This document shows positions 33,393 to 45,285 of a stretch of 64,000 nucleotides of DNA, piece after piece; the stretch's first letter is position 1, and each line of letters opens with the position of its first letter. The DNA lies in contig OZ024794.1 of assembly GCA_964017045.1 (NCBI GenBank), positions 248,001 through 312,000 of the forward strand, read 5' to 3'. The notes below the pieces were generated by a model that was not told the origin of the DNA, ran no database searches, and saw only the letters and a program-made list of their open reading frames with translations. This stretch comes from Omphiscola glabra. Taxonomy: Eukaryota; Mollusca; Gastropoda; Lymnaeidae. The translations under genes were made by a program, and so were the position numbers.

Positions 33393-33824
33393 TATGTTGT
33401 TTGTTACAGGAGGCGCCATAGTATATAGCAATTTAAATAAAACCTCAAATTCAGGGGGGTGGGGGGTGGAGGGCAAATGTGATCGTATACTTATCGAAAA
33501 TGTTACACATGAACATCACTAAATAAACACAAACACACACATGTCGGTCGCTCATAAATATGTGAAAAGCGTATGGTGTTAATATCAGTGTAAAATGTCA
33601 TATTGATGACAAAGCAAAGGGAATGGTAATGTTTGTGGTAGGATGTTTGTATTCCCCTTCATCGATGTGCTCACTTCCACCCGGAACTAGACAAAATGTT
33701 TCAAAAGCCTGAAGGGTATTAGATGTCCGTAGCTGTAAACAGCTGCCTCTAACTTATCAATCAAAAGATTAGTTATACGACCTCAATGAAGTTAAGAGAA
33801 ATGAAAGTTGGGGATAATTCCTAC
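33393..33824. other. Unique DNA upstream of the Ig domain 1 exon
   Basis: About 430 bp holding a short G-rich patch (33450-33470). No gene is called. Confidence 0.5.
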
Positions 33825-33855
33825 CTGTAGCCAACTGCACGCAGGTGCCACATGA
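33825..33855 (-). CDS. Candidate 31-nt upstream exon of the Ig gene (weak)
   Basis: On the minus strand, 31 nt sit between ctctttgcag and GTAGGA. The exon enters in phase 0 and leaves in phase 1, exactly the phase needed by the exon at 33275. It would add SCGTCVQLAT plus a split alanine in front of CIALPAV, giving a run that could belong to a signal peptide. No start codon in this frame is inside it, so a further exon would be required. Such short matches to splice consensus are common by chance, hence the low confidence. Confidence 0.3.
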
Positions 33856-33889
33856 CTGCAAAGAGTTTTAAATCAATGTACACACACAT

Positions 33890-34112
33890 TTTTCACATAA
33901 TGAGTACATGGATGATACAATTCTCGTGTACACAAATGATACAATTTCATGAGTACACAGAAAAATAATTTCACGTGAAAACAGGAAAAGAACTTCACGT
34001 GAACACAGGAAAGAACTTCACGTGAACACAGGAAAAGAACCTCACATGAACACAGGAAAAGAAATTCACGTGAACATAGGAAAAGAACTTCACGTGAACA
34101 CAGAACTTGGCA
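33890..34112. repeat. 24-bp array, about 8 copies
   Basis: Units share gaacttcacgtgaacacagg, grading into older tgatacaatttcatgagtac copies on the left. Confidence 0.9.
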
Positions 34113-34409
34113 TGTACCGAAATGTCCTGGGTCGTTGCAGACCAATAAACGTAACATGAACAATTTGTTTTACTTTCTGCGCGCAATAAATGCGCCCATT
34201 TCTCTTGGGTGCTATTTTTATTCGTAAAACGCGCAACAATGTTACAGTTGACTAAATTGATCGTGAATATTTAGTAACAAAATTAATCTTATTTCAACAA
34301 ATTCTCTCTCCGTATTCTTGGTGACGGATATTTTATGAACAAACTGATGACTCATCATTTGATGGGGCAAATCTATAAATATAGACATTCGAAAAATGGA
34401 AGAGAAATT
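34113..34409. other. Unique DNA
   Basis: Nothing recognised. Confidence 0.45.
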
Positions 34410-34725
34410 TGGGCTTGTGCCAGATGGAGGCAGTTAAAAGTATGGTCTCTGAGTAAGATAAAGGCAGCTTTGGGTATAACCCTAATTGAAAAAAGAAAAG
34501 TTATAGGTATGACCCCTGGGTGAGATAAAGGCAGTTATAGGTATGATCTCTTAGTGCCAGATAGAGGCAGCTATAGGTATGATCTCTTAGTGCCAGATAG
34601 AGGCAGTTATAGGTATGATCTCTGAGTGCCAGATGGAGGTAGTTAATAGATATGACCACTGAGTGAAATAAAGACATATATAGGTATTTTCCCTGTGTGA
34701 GATAAAGCCAGTTATAGGTATACAA
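34410..34725. repeat. ~38-bp array, about 8 copies
   Basis: Units share gccagatagaggcagttata and ggtatgatctctgag. Copies at both ends are diverged. Confidence 0.88.
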
Positions 34726-34837
34726 TTTATATTGAAAAGCTTAGTAATATAAAAACATCTTTCACTGTGAAAAAAGCACGAGTCTCAGAATATGGTGAAC
34801 AATGTTCACTCAGCTGTTCTTTGTTTGAAAATAGAAT

Positions 34838-34893
34838 GCTGCTGTAGTCTGGTAGTGTGCTACTGTAGTATGGTAGTGTGCTGCTGTAGTCTG
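34838..34893. repeat. 21-bp array, about 3 copies
   Basis: Units are tgctgtagtctggtagtgtg. Confidence 0.85.
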
Positions 34894-35294
34894 GTATCAG
34901 TATATATAATTGGTTGTCCTAGTCATAATACCTATCAGTATATAGAAATAGCTTCTCTTAGTATCAGAAATGTCGAATGATAAAAAGCCATCAATGCTCT
35001 TTTAACATTGTTTCCTTTAAGTTCATGCAGTTTTCAAGTGACTGAAGATGCTGACTAGTTTACTACGAGCACATATTGTGAAATGTCTTTCATCAGATAA
35101 GTACAGGCATTTGTCTCTCCAATTGTTTTTCTTTTCAATTAACATGTTTATTAGTACGCTATGATTGCCAGATCTTATTACTGTGTAAGAATTACTTTTG
35201 CATACTACTTGGTGCCATGAATGTAATTGTTATATACCGTTATAGGTGTTATACATTTAATATGTTTGAATATTTGGCTCGTAAGATGAACAAT
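34894..35294. other. Unique AT-rich DNA
   Basis: No feature seen. Confidence 0.5.
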
Positions 35295-35525
35295 GCGTTA
35301 CAAATGACAGAATTCCAGTTACAAATGACAGAATTCCAGTTACAAATGACAGAATTCCAGTTACAAATGACAGAATTCCAGTTACAAATGACAGAATTCC
35401 AGTTACAAATGACAGAATTCCAGTTACAAATGACAGAATTCCAGTTACAAATGACAGAATTCCAGTTACAAAGGACAGAATTCCAGTTACAAAGGACAGA
35501 ATTCCAGTTACAAAGGACAAAAAAA
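35295..35525. repeat. 21-bp minisatellite, 11 copies
   Basis: Units are ttacaaatgacagaattcca plus g, almost perfect; the last three carry aagg in place of aatg. Confidence 0.98.
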
Positions 35526-36029
35526 AAGGGAAAAAAAAGATACCATCACTGGGGATGTTAACGATTTTCATTTTATTTAAACTTTTAAGTGAATATAAAA
35601 ATTCAAAAACAAATAGAAGTAATACACTGTATTAGCCTACACCTAGTGAAAGTGTATGATAAAAAAAAGATACACATTTTAAAGTACACACACACACACA
35701 CAGAGAAAAATTCATAAGGCTCCTAAAAGTATATTCATATGTCTCGTATCTCGTGTCTAGGACAATTTAGGGATTCTCTCCTGGCTGGGAAAACTGACGG
35801 CCTATTTATAGGGAGTGTGCTAGAATCCTCCAGAAAATACATTCTGGAACTTGCATCACACGAAAGCAATCGTTTGAAAAGTTTAGAAATACGCAAGCTT
35901 TTCTCAAACAAGGGAGGTGTGATAGTGGTAGCAATCAAGTCGCAATACTGTGTCACTAAGTCAAATGGTGACGACATTATGAAAACAACATGGCGGAAGG
36001 TAAGGTTGAACGTAATGGCTCATGGTGAA
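35526..36029. other. Unique DNA with an unassigned 99-codon open frame
   Basis: A non-repetitive plus frame runs from ATG at 35739 to 36038 and starts MSRISCLGQFRDSLLAGKTD. I recognise no domain. Near its end, aacaacATGGCGGAAG is followed by GTAAGG (35990-36005), which has the form of a short first coding exon with a donor, but nothing downstream confirms it. Not called as a gene. Confidence 0.35.
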
Positions 36030-36535
36030 GAAAATTAGGCCAACACACCCTGGTGGTGCACTATAAATTAGGTCAACACACCCTGGTGGTGCACTATAAG
36101 ATAGGTCAACACACTCTGGTGGTGCAATATAAGATGGGTCAACACACCCTGGTGGTGCACTATAAGATGGGTCAATACACCCTGGTGGTGCACTAAAAGA
36201 TAAGAGGCGTAAACGTAATCGTGCATCGTACATAAGTGCAGTAAATGTAATGGTGCACTGCAACATAAGTGCTGTAAATGTAGCGGTACATTAAAAGATA
36301 ATAGTCTTCTATCTAGTGGTGCGCTATAAGGTAAATGCACTGAGTGTTCCGTATTTTTTTAGTGCACTACAAGAGAACTGCCGTGGTGTTATAGTGCACT
36401 ATGATATAACTGCGGTTGTTGTAATGATCACTTTAAGATAAGTACCGTGGTTGTAATTTTCATTAAAAGATAAGTGTCATTAATGTAATGTACACTCACG
36501 TTAAGTGCTGTGGTTGTAATGTACACTATAAGATA
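36030..36535. repeat. 33-bp array, 5 clear copies then decayed ones
   Basis: Clear units (36030-36205) share caacacaccctggtggtgca. From 36205 the units blur into tgcactataagataagtgc-like copies to about 36535. Confidence 0.88.
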
Positions 36536-36934
36536 CGGGACACTATATGAGTCCTCTAGTTTTAATGATATAATTTATCCAACTAAGTCACTCCCCAGTT
36601 CCCCCACAACCCCCAACCCCATTTTAAAAAATGACGCAAACTCATTTCATCATAGTTTTAAAATTATCTCTGAATATAATGTTTATTTCCCTGTCTCTGT
36701 ATTTCAAACACGTGTTTTTAAATCTCCCGTTTTTTGGCACATCCACGGGCAGCTGACAGCTATACTTTCAGGCCAGTGTGTTCTGATCTAAAAGCCACCT
36801 GCAGTAATTTCAGATATCTCGCAATGGGCACGCAGCAGATCCTCAAATTTCATTAAAATGACATCAGTAAAATACGTTTCTTGGCTGCGGGTAGTTTGCT
36901 ATCTCTACAAGACCTGTCAACCGTGTTATGTCTT
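36536..36934. other. Unique DNA
   Basis: A 93-codon plus frame (36510-36791) has no recognisable motif. Nothing else is seen. Confidence 0.4.
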
Positions 36935-37105
36935 GATTCAATCCAACCATTTATTGGAATGGATCTGTTCTAATCCAACCATTTATTGGAATGGATCTGT
37001 TCTAATCCAACAATTTAATGGAATGGATCTGTTCTAATCCAACCATTTATTGGAATGGATCTGTTCTAATCCAACCATTTATTGGAATGGATCTGTTCTA
37101 TAGAG
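36935..37105. repeat. 32-bp array, 5.5 copies
   Basis: Units are ggatctgttctaatccaacc then atttattggaat. Each unit has inverted words atcca/tggat and could fold. Confidence 0.95.
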
Positions 37106-37271
37106 TTTTTGACTAGGATGGTTAGAGACGTGTTCAGACGCTCAAGTTGTAGATGTTCACGATTCAATATCTACAAAGTCAGGAAATTTGTTCTTCAAAC
37201 TTTGGCAAAACGTATCGAACTTCAAAATGTTAGGGTTTTGTTTTGGTTGCTATAGGGTCGATACTAGGAGT

Positions 37272-37455
37272 AAAAATGGGTTTTAACCGAGTTGGGACTG
37301 TTGGAAAAATGGGTTTTTACCGAGTTGGGACTGTTGGAAAAATGGGTTTTTACCGAGTTGGGACTGTTGGAAAAATGGGTTTTTACCGAGTTGGGACTGT
37401 TGGAAAATGGGTTTTTACCGAGTTGGGACTGTTGGAAAAATGGGTTGTTACCAGG
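37272..37455. repeat. 33-bp array, about 5.5 copies
   Basis: Units are gggtttttaccgagttggga plus ctgttggaaaaat. Confidence 0.95.
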
Positions 37456-37499
37456 TTAATATTCGAAGGAAAGTGGTTTGATACAAGGCTAAAACTCAA

Positions 37500-37745
37500 A
37501 TAGAGTGAAATAGTCTGATCAATAGACTGAGATTTTCCTATGAATAATTGAGATTGTCCTATCAATAGACTGAAATCTTCTTAACAATAGACTGAGATTT
37601 TCATGTCTATAGAGTGAAATTGTCCTATCAATAGATTAAAAATTTCCTATCAATAGTCTGAGATTGTCATATCAAAATTATCTTAGATTGTCATACCAAA
37701 TTATCTGAGATTGTCATATCAAAATTATCTGAGATTGTCTTATCA
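37500..37745. repeat. ~25-bp degenerate array, about 9 copies
   Basis: Units share tatcaatagactgagatttt, changing to tatcaaaattatctgagatt on the right. Confidence 0.85.
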
Positions 37746-37824
37746 AAATTATCCAGCTCAGCCAGGGTTAAGAAGAGTTTTAATTTTGAGTTCAAGATGT
37801 ACAGAAGCTTATCGTTATTTGACA

Positions 37825-37975
37825 CCCCTAAATTGAAACCCATAATAGCAAAGCAGATAAACGGTACGCTAAGAAAAATTGAAACCCATAATAGCAAAGC
37901 AGATAAACGGTACGCTACGAAAAATTGAAACCCATAATAGCAAAGTAGATAAACGGTACGCTAAAAAAATTGAAA
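37825..37975. repeat. 46-bp array, 3 copies
   Basis: Units are attgaaacccataatagcaa, then agcagataaacggtacgcta. Almost identical. Confidence 0.95.
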
Positions 37976-38639
37976 TGTTGTTTCCTCCCCTTACATAAAT
38001 GAGTTTTCTGACGTTTACGAGGCATCACATGCTTAAACGGAAGTGATGGTTTAAACATATGAAGGCTAATAAGGTTGTAAAGATACCAGCTAGAATATAA
38101 AACCTTCACACAGCAGCATAAATTACGCGAAAAGGCCAGTGAATATACCATGTAATACAGCGGAGTTGAGAAGACTGAGAAAAGAATTATGTGGTATGAG
38201 TTTGAAAACCACATCAACTGTCAACATAAACTTTAACAGTGCAGACATTTGTCTGGTAAATTTGACATTTTTTAAAAAATGCAATCTATATTTTATTTCT
38301 TTCTTGGCATGTTTATGTCCGCTGAGGAACTGAGATGGAACTCTGGACATTTTTTAATGTAGAAAATTGCTCACAATATTTTCTTACTATTTAAATGTCA
38401 CACACCAAAGCAGCGAAACGTCTCTCAGGAAAAACAATTAATAAACTTTATTTTGACCTCATTGAATCTTGTTGCATATTTTGTTGTATTATTGTTTGTA
38501 TCAACGTCTGAATGACAATTTATGGCATGGAAATAAATAGTTTATTTATGTCTTAACTATCATGTCTTAATTGTCCTGCCTTACTTCACATGTCGTAACT
38601 TTCTTGTCTTAACACTCTTGTCGTGATTATCTCGTCTTA
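37976..38639. other. Unique AT-rich DNA
   Basis: About 660 bp. gaaacgtctctcagg near 38416 resembles the end words of some Penelope-like or related elements, but nothing else supports that. Short cttaac/cttgtc repeats lie at 38550-38640. Confidence 0.4.
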
Positions 38640-38835
38640 ACAGAGCAGTAGCCGACAGTTACATCTATTTAACAGAGCAGTAGAGGACAGTTACATCTAT
38701 TTAACAGAGTAGTAGAGGAAAGTTACATCTATTTAACAGAGCAGTAAGGACAGTTACATCTATTTAACAGAGCAGTGGAGGACAGTTACATCTATTTAAC
38801 AGAGAATTAGAGGACAGTTACATCAATTTAACGTA
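38640..38835. repeat. 32-bp array, 6 copies
   Basis: Units share cagttacatctatttaacag. Confidence 0.95.
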
Positions 38836-38944
38836 AACGTTGCTGGTCTGAGACTTTAAAACAACTACTCTGAGAGTTTATGTTTTCTGAATGTTTTATT
38901 CCCTGAGATATCATCTGATTATTTGATGATTTTTTGTTTGAGGT

Positions 38945-39475
38945 TTCCTCTTTTTCTTTGGGAATTGATCTTTTTCTTTGGGAATTGATCTTTTTCTTTG
39001 GAAATTGATCTTTTTCTTTGGGAATTGATCTTTTTCTTTGGGAATTGATCTTTTTCTTTGGGAATTGATCTTTTTCTTTGGGAATTGATCTATTTCTTTG
39101 AAACTTGATCTATTTTTTTAAGTTTATCTCTTTGAAACTTGATCTATTTTTTAAAATGCATCTATTTGTTTGATACTTGATTTGTTTTTTAAAGTTTTGA
39201 TCTATTTCTTTGAAACTTGATCTATTTTTTGAAGTTTTGATCTATTTGTTTGAGATTTTAATTCCTTGTTTGAGATTTGATCTATTTGTTAGAGATTTAC
39301 GCTATTTGCTGGAGGTTTGATATATCTGTTTCAGATTTTATGTATTTGTTTAAGTTGGGATCTATTCATTTGAGAAGTTATAGATTATTTTGAAATTTGT
39401 TTTAATTTTAATCTATTTTTTAAATATTTGAACTATTTGTTTGTTACATTTCATCGAATTGTTTGAGATTTGATC
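38945..39475. repeat. 20-bp array, 8 clean copies then decayed units
   Basis: Units are ggaattgatctttttctttg (to about 39110), then ttgatctatttgtttgagat-type copies to 39475. Confidence 0.93.
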
Positions 39476-39511
39476 AATTAGTATGACAACTTAAAGAAAG
39501 AGATTTTAACT

Positions 39512-39650
39512 GTTGTCTGAGCCTTATTCTGTCGGTCCGTCTGAGCGTTATTCTGTCGGTCCGTCTGAGCGATATTCTGTCGGTCTGTCTGAGCGTTATT
39601 CTGTCATTTCGTCTGAGCGTTATTCTGTCGGTCTGTCTGAGCTTTAGTTT
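39512..39650. repeat. 24-bp array, about 6 copies
   Basis: Units share tctgagcgttattctgtcgg. Confidence 0.93.
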
Positions 39651-40261
39651 GTATGTCAGTATGAAACTCTGTTAAATAAACCGTCGTCAGGGGAGAAATA
39701 AACCATGCCTGGTAAAGAAAGGGAATTGATTCCAAAGATAGAGGAGAGAATAATCGATTTTCATTATAATAGATCAGAGGTTAAGTGTCGATCTGGTATG
39801 GGCCCTTTAAGGATTTCTGCAAGTTTCTTCAATCAATCGTGTTGGAATCAGTCAATGAAGAGAAGGTCTGACCTATTGTACATTGAGGATCTGTTGATGT
39901 ACATATATCAGGGTATGTTAAACTTAAAGAAGCTATAGACTGGAACCTGGTTCGTCCAAAATGTAAATCTAATGGGAGCCCCGGATGCTTTGGATATTTG
40001 TTTGGTTCGTAAAGCCTTTGACCTCTGTCACTGAATGGTTTCACTCAAGAATTTAGTGAAGAAAAAGACATGTTTTTTCCTGATAGTTATACAAGTGTCT
40101 TACTTTGTTTTGCAATATTTCTTGACATTTCGTTTTTGCTCATTTTATGTTATTATTAGAAAAATGAGCTCCTTATTTTACAAAGTTCTTATGTCCCCCC
40201 AAAAATATGCTGTGGCTCCTAAGGGTTATATGGCTCAGTTTGAGAACTATTGTTTTAACGT
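39651..40261. other. Unique DNA with unassigned short frames
   Basis: Plus frames of 77 codons (39705, MPGKERELIPKIEER start) and 97 codons (40035) are not repetitive over most of their length, but match no family I know. No splice or transposon signature was found. Confidence 0.4.
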
Positions 40262-40415
40262 ACATTGTCCTTATATACAATGTATTGACCTTATATACAA
40301 TGTATTGACCTTATATACAATGTATTGACCTTATATACAATGTATTGACCTTATATACAATGTATTGACCTTATATACAATGTATAGACCTTATATACAA
40401 TGTATTGACCTTTAT
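40262..40415. repeat. 20-bp minisatellite, nearly 8 copies
   Basis: ccttatatacaatgtattga, almost perfect. Confidence 0.97.
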
Positions 40416-40474
40416 TATGACTGGAATTATTGTTGCGAAGAGAAGTTGTTTCCAAAAAACATTAATAATATTTA

Positions 40475-40572
40475 TTACCTGGATTGTGCAATGTTTTTAC
40501 CTTGATTGTTTGATGTTATTACCTGAATTGTACGATGTTTTTACCGGAACTGTACGATGCTATTACCTGCAT
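40475..40572. repeat. ~22-bp degenerate array, about 4-5 copies
   Basis: Units share gatgttattacctggattgt, ending just before a run of twelve G. Confidence 0.8.
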
Positions 40573-40897
40573 TTTGCGACAAGGGGGGGGGGGGTGTAGA
40601 GTGAATAGTTTTCCATTCTTTGTACAAACAAATAATGCTCCAGGCTTCGAATTGCTACGATAATGATAACAATAATGCTCATAATAAAAGACAGCTGCTG
40701 CCTGCATATAACAACGTTTTGTATAATCGGTGCTCGTATAATCGTTGTGTTATTATGTGGACTCAGATGTGTTGAACTTTTGCGGCATCGAATAGAACAC
40801 ATAAACTTGTTGTATTTAACAGATTTTATGCCAGTTCTATTAACTTACAAAAATTTGATAAGAGAATACAAAAGATGAATGGATTTAAAGAAGTATA
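40573..40897. other. Unique DNA
   Basis: A G12 run (40582-40595) starts it; nothing else is recognised. Confidence 0.5.
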
Positions 40898-40922
40898 TCT
40901 GCACCTTCTCTCTCTCTCTCTC

Positions 40923-40978
<56 letters not shown>

Positions 40979-40987
40979 AAGTGCAGT
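40898..40987. repeat. ~90-bp palindrome: (CT)n-(TA)n-(GA)n
   Basis: ctgcacctt plus a CT run, then about 19 TA pairs, then a GA run and aaagtgcag. The two arms pair almost completely, including the unique outer ctgcac/gtgcag, so the stretch can form a long hairpin or cruciform. Confidence 0.93.
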
Positions 40988-41324
40988 CATATTTCAGATA
41001 TTACAGAGCCGTGACGTCATTCCAGTATCACAAAGTGCCGTCTTACAATCAGATTACAAAGCAAGTGTTCCCAGGTATCCTCAGATTTTCCCGAGCTCAT
41101 CAAAACTACGTAAAACTACTAATTAATGTGAGCCCCGGAAAGCTACGTCACGTGATATGGAGATGAGATAATGGAAGAATGTAATAAAAGGTCCAAGCTA
41201 GAGGTCAGAGTTCGGCGGGAGATATTTATCTAAATGTAAAGAGGTGCAGTAAGTTAGGGATATCTCTGTAGGAAAGTAAAAATACAGTTCAGAAGAGAGT
41301 TTCCATGTTTGTTTCTAATGATCT
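40988..41324. other. Unique DNA
   Basis: No feature seen. Confidence 0.5.
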
Positions 41325-41435
41325 TATTCTTATGCTGATTAAATCAAGATCTTATACTTATTAATACAAGATCTTATGTTTATTAATACAAGATCTTATG
41401 TTGATTAATTCGAGATCGCATACTGATTAAATCCT
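41325..41435. repeat. ~23-bp array, 4-5 copies
   Basis: Units share aagatcttatgttgattaat. Confidence 0.88.
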
Positions 41436-41439
41436 TTAA

Positions 41440-43195
41440 TTAGTGAGCTCTACCTGTCTATCAGAAAAGTTTAAACAATTAGATGTACCCATCAGAATAG
41501 TTCTGACAATTAGATCTACCTTACTATCAGAACAGTTCAGACACTTAGATGTAACTGTCCATCAGAATAATTCAGACAATTAGATGAACATGTCTATAAG
41601 AATTGTTTAGTTAGTTAGATCTATCTGGCCATCAGAATATCTCAGTAAGGTAAATGTACCTGGCCATCAGAATAGTTTAGTAAGTTAGATCTACTTGGCC
41701 ATCAGAATAGTTCAGTAAGTTATATCTACCTGGCCATCAGAATAGTTTAGTAAGTTAGATGTACCTGGCCATCAGAATAGTTCAGTAAGTTAGATGTACC
41801 TCGCCATCAGAATAGTCCAGTAAGTTAGATGTACCTGGCCATCAGAATAGTTCAGTAAGTTAGATCTACTTGGCCATCAGAATAATTCAGTAAATTAGAT
41901 GTACCTGGCCATCAGAATAGTTCAGTAAGTTAGATGTACCTGGTCATCCGAATAGTTCAGTAAGTTAGATCTACCTGGCCATCAGAATAGTTCAGTACGT
42001 TAGATGTACCTGACCATCAGAATAGTTCAGTAAGTTAGATCTACCTGGCCATCAGAATTGTTCAGTAAGTTAGATGTACCTGACCAGCAGAATAGTTCAG
42101 TAAGTTAGATGTATCTGACCATCAGAATAGTTCAGTAAATTAGATCTACCTGACCATCAGAATATTTCAGTAAGTTAGATCTACCTGGCCATCAGAATTG
42201 TTCAGTAAGTTAGATGTACCTGACCAGCAGAATAGTTCAGTAAGTTAGATGTATCTGACCATCAGAATAGTTCAGTAAATTAGATCTACCTGACCATCAG
42301 AATATTTCAGTAAGTTAGATCTACCTGGCCATCAGAATAGTTCAGTAAGTTAGATCTACCTGGCCATCAGAATAGTTCAGTAAGTTAGATCTACCTGGCC
42401 TTCAGAATAGTTCAGTATGTTAGATGTACCTGGCCATCAGAATAGTTCTGACAATTAGATCTACCTTACTATCAGAACAGTTCAGACACTTAGATGTAAC
42501 TGTCCATCAGAATAATTCAGACAATTAGATGTACATGTCTATAAGAATTGTTTAGTTAGTTAGATCTATCTGGCAATCAGAATATCTCAGTAAGGTAAAT
42601 GTACCTGGCCATCAGAATAGTTTAGTAAGTTAGATCTACTTGGCCATCAGAATAGTTCAGTAAGTTATATCTACCTGGCCATCAGAATAGTTTAGTAAGT
42701 TAGATGTACCTGGCCATCAGAATAGTTCAATAAGTTAGATGTACCTGGCCATCAGAATAGTCCAGTAAGTTAGATGTACCTGGTCATCAGAATAGTTCAG
42801 TAAGTTAGATCTACCTGGCCATCAGAATAGTTCAGTACGTTAGATGTACCTGACCATCAGAATAGTTCAGTAAGTTAGATCTACCTGGCCATCAGAATTG
42901 TTCAGTAAGTTAGATGTACCTGACCAGCAGAATAGTTCAGTAAGTTAGATGTATCTGACCATCAGAATAGTTCAGTAAATTAGATCTACCTGACCATCAG
43001 AATATTTCAGTAAGTTAGATCTACCTGGCCATCAGAATAGCTCAGTAAGTTAGATCTACCTGGCCATCAGAATAGTTCAGTAAGTTAGATGTACCTGGCC
43101 ATCAGAATAGTTCAGTAAGTTAGATCTACCTGGCCATCAGAATAGTTCAGTAAGTTAGATGTACCTGGCCATCAGAATAGTTCAGTAAGTTCATA
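41440..43195. repeat. 35-bp minisatellite, about 50 copies, with 945-bp higher-order copy
   Basis: Units carry tacctggccatcagaatagt and tcagtaagttagatc. A distinctive block (ttctgacaattagatctacc onward) occurs at 41501 and again at 42446, exactly 945 bp or 27 units later, and is followed by the same variant order. A 140-bp (4-unit) repeat lies within it (42047 and 42187). Confidence 0.98.
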
Positions 43196-43411
43196 CTATT
43201 ATACATAGTATCGTGGTAGTTAATACATGTAATCTCTGTTAAATGAGGTGTTCAAGCATTTTATCCTACCTTGCTGATAATTCAAGTGAGTTTTATTTGT
43301 ACAATGGTAATAAATGAGAGAGACTGCAATCAGGACTTATAGCAAAATGTGAAATAAAATGTTACAGAAAACATAAAAAGGGGACGCAACAAAACAACAA
43401 GAATCGGCTAA
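43196..43411. other. Unique DNA
   Basis: No feature seen. Confidence 0.5.
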
Positions 43412-43575
43412 AAGTCGTGTTTGTTCCCTGACGAAGTCTTGTTTGTTCGCTGACGAAGTCGTGTTTGTTCCCTGGCGAAGTCTTGTTTGTTCACTTGACG
43501 AAGTCTTGTTTGTTCGCTGACGAAGTCTTGTTTGTACCCTGACGAAGTCTTGTTTCTTCGCTGACGAAGACTTCT
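43412..43575. repeat. 22-23-bp array, about 7 copies
   Basis: Units share ctgacgaagtcttgtttgtt. Confidence 0.93.
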
Positions 43576-43919
43576 TGATGAAAAGTTTTCACATACATTA
43601 TTTCACTCATTTTCTTGTGTCTTATTTGAATGTCTTGTTTCACTAATTAGGGCACCAGGATGAGATGCGGACATTTTGTCCTGAAATCGCGTTATTTAAT
43701 CTCAATTTATAATTGGCAGGCTGCGACTTAAAAGTTAACCCTAGCTAGTATCATTTCCACGTTCTCAGTTTGGAGTAGCCCTGCTAAAGAAAAACATTTA
43801 TCATTTGATGGCTTGATAGGTAGAGTTAACATCACGTCGGCGTGGTAAATACAAGAAAATATAAAGATAAGATCACGGCGGCGTGGTAGATACAAGAAGA
43901 TGTAAAGTTAATTTATGTT
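43576..43919. other. Mostly unique DNA with a 2-copy repeat
   Basis: atcacg(t/g)cggcgtggta occurs twice (43831 and 43872) with the following tacaaga; otherwise nothing. Confidence 0.55.
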
Positions 43920-44262
43920 CTGCCATTCTCTGAACCACTCTCTGCCATTCTCTTACCTAATCTCTGCCATTCTCTGACCCAATCTTTTCCATTCTCTGAA
44001 CCACTCTACCATTCTCTGACCCAATCTCGGCCATTTTCTGACCAAGTCTATGCAATTCTCTGACCCACTCTCTGCCATTCTCTGACCCAATCTCTGCCAT
44101 TCTCTGACCCACTCTACCATTCTCTGACCTAGTCTATGCCATTCTCTGACCTAGTCTATAATATGACATTCTCTGACCCACTCTACCAATCTCTGACTTA
44201 GTCTATGCGATTCTCTGACCTAGTCTATCCCATTCTCTGACTCCATCTCTACCATAAAGAGT
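43920..44262. repeat. 22-bp array, about 15 copies
   Basis: Units share ccattctctgacccaatctc, with shortened units where tgcc is lost. Confidence 0.93.
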
Positions 44263-44554
44263 TAGTATCACAGAATGTAGCAAAAGATAAACTTTGAACG
44301 CTACTATCACAGTCACAGTGTGATTGCCAAACATATTCTTGAAGAATCACCAAATAATCCTTGCTGACCCTGACACTTACAGGGTCATTTTGATCCTTTC
44401 ACTCTTCTAGTTTACAATCATCTTCGAGCTTACCCAATTCAATTTCTATTCTCAATTTTAGCTGTTAAAATTTTACATCAATCATACTTAAATTATTCAC
44501 CTCAGAATAATTTGAAATGCATGTTTTATTTTGAACAACTAACTTCCATTTCTC
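44263..44554. other. Unique DNA
   Basis: No feature seen. Confidence 0.5.
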
Positions 44555-44925
44555 ATAATAGCATAGATGGCTACCTGCTCTGAACAATGAGCTGCATTCA
44601 TTTTATTGAGATCTTACTATAGCATAGATGGCTACCTGTTCTGAACAATGAGCTGCATTCATTTTATTGAGATCTTACTATAGCATAGATGGCTACCTGC
44701 TCTGAACAATGAGCTGCATTCATTTTATTGAGATCTTACTATAGCATAGATGGCTACCTGTTCTGAACAATGAGCTGCATTCATTTTATTGAGATCTTGC
44801 TATAGCATAGATGGCTACCTGCTCTGAACAATGAGCTGCATTCATTTTATTGAGATCTTACTATAGCATAGATGGCTACCTGTTCTGAACAATGAGCAAC
44901 ATTCACTTTATTGAGTTGTTTAAAA
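44555..44925. repeat. 61-bp minisatellite, 6 copies
   Basis: Units contain atagcatagatggctacctg and gagctgcattcattttattg. gctc and ttct variants alternate strictly, so the effective repeat is 122 bp. Confidence 0.97.
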
Positions 44926-45199
44926 CCAAACGTTATGTTTCTTTATTACATGTAATCTGTTGTTTATTTCATGCTATTGTCTGTTGACGTTTATTCACAG
45001 TACATACTCTGCTTGTTATAGTTGTAAAATGTTGTCTTGGTTCATTTATTTATATGCTGAAAATGAGTATGTATAATGTAATCCAAACAACTTTCCATTT
45101 ATTTAGGTCAATAAAAAATCGTATTTATATTGTTACCTTATGTATTACTTTACATGGCTTGAGTGTAGTTCCTTATATAATACTCCTCAGCCATTCCCA

Positions 45200-45275
45200 G
45201 ACATCCCACCATCCATGATATCATTACACCATTCCATGATATCATTCCACCATTCCATGATATCATTCCATCATT
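45200..45275. repeat. ~21-bp array, about 4 copies
   Basis: Units share ccatgatatcattccaccat. Confidence 0.88.
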
Positions 45276-45285
45276 CCACTATATT

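Noticed and set aside
38300..38430. Hammerhead-ribozyme or Penelope-like end around ctgaggaactgag and gaaacgtc
   Set aside because: The CTGATGA core is not present and no paired stems could be drawn around it.
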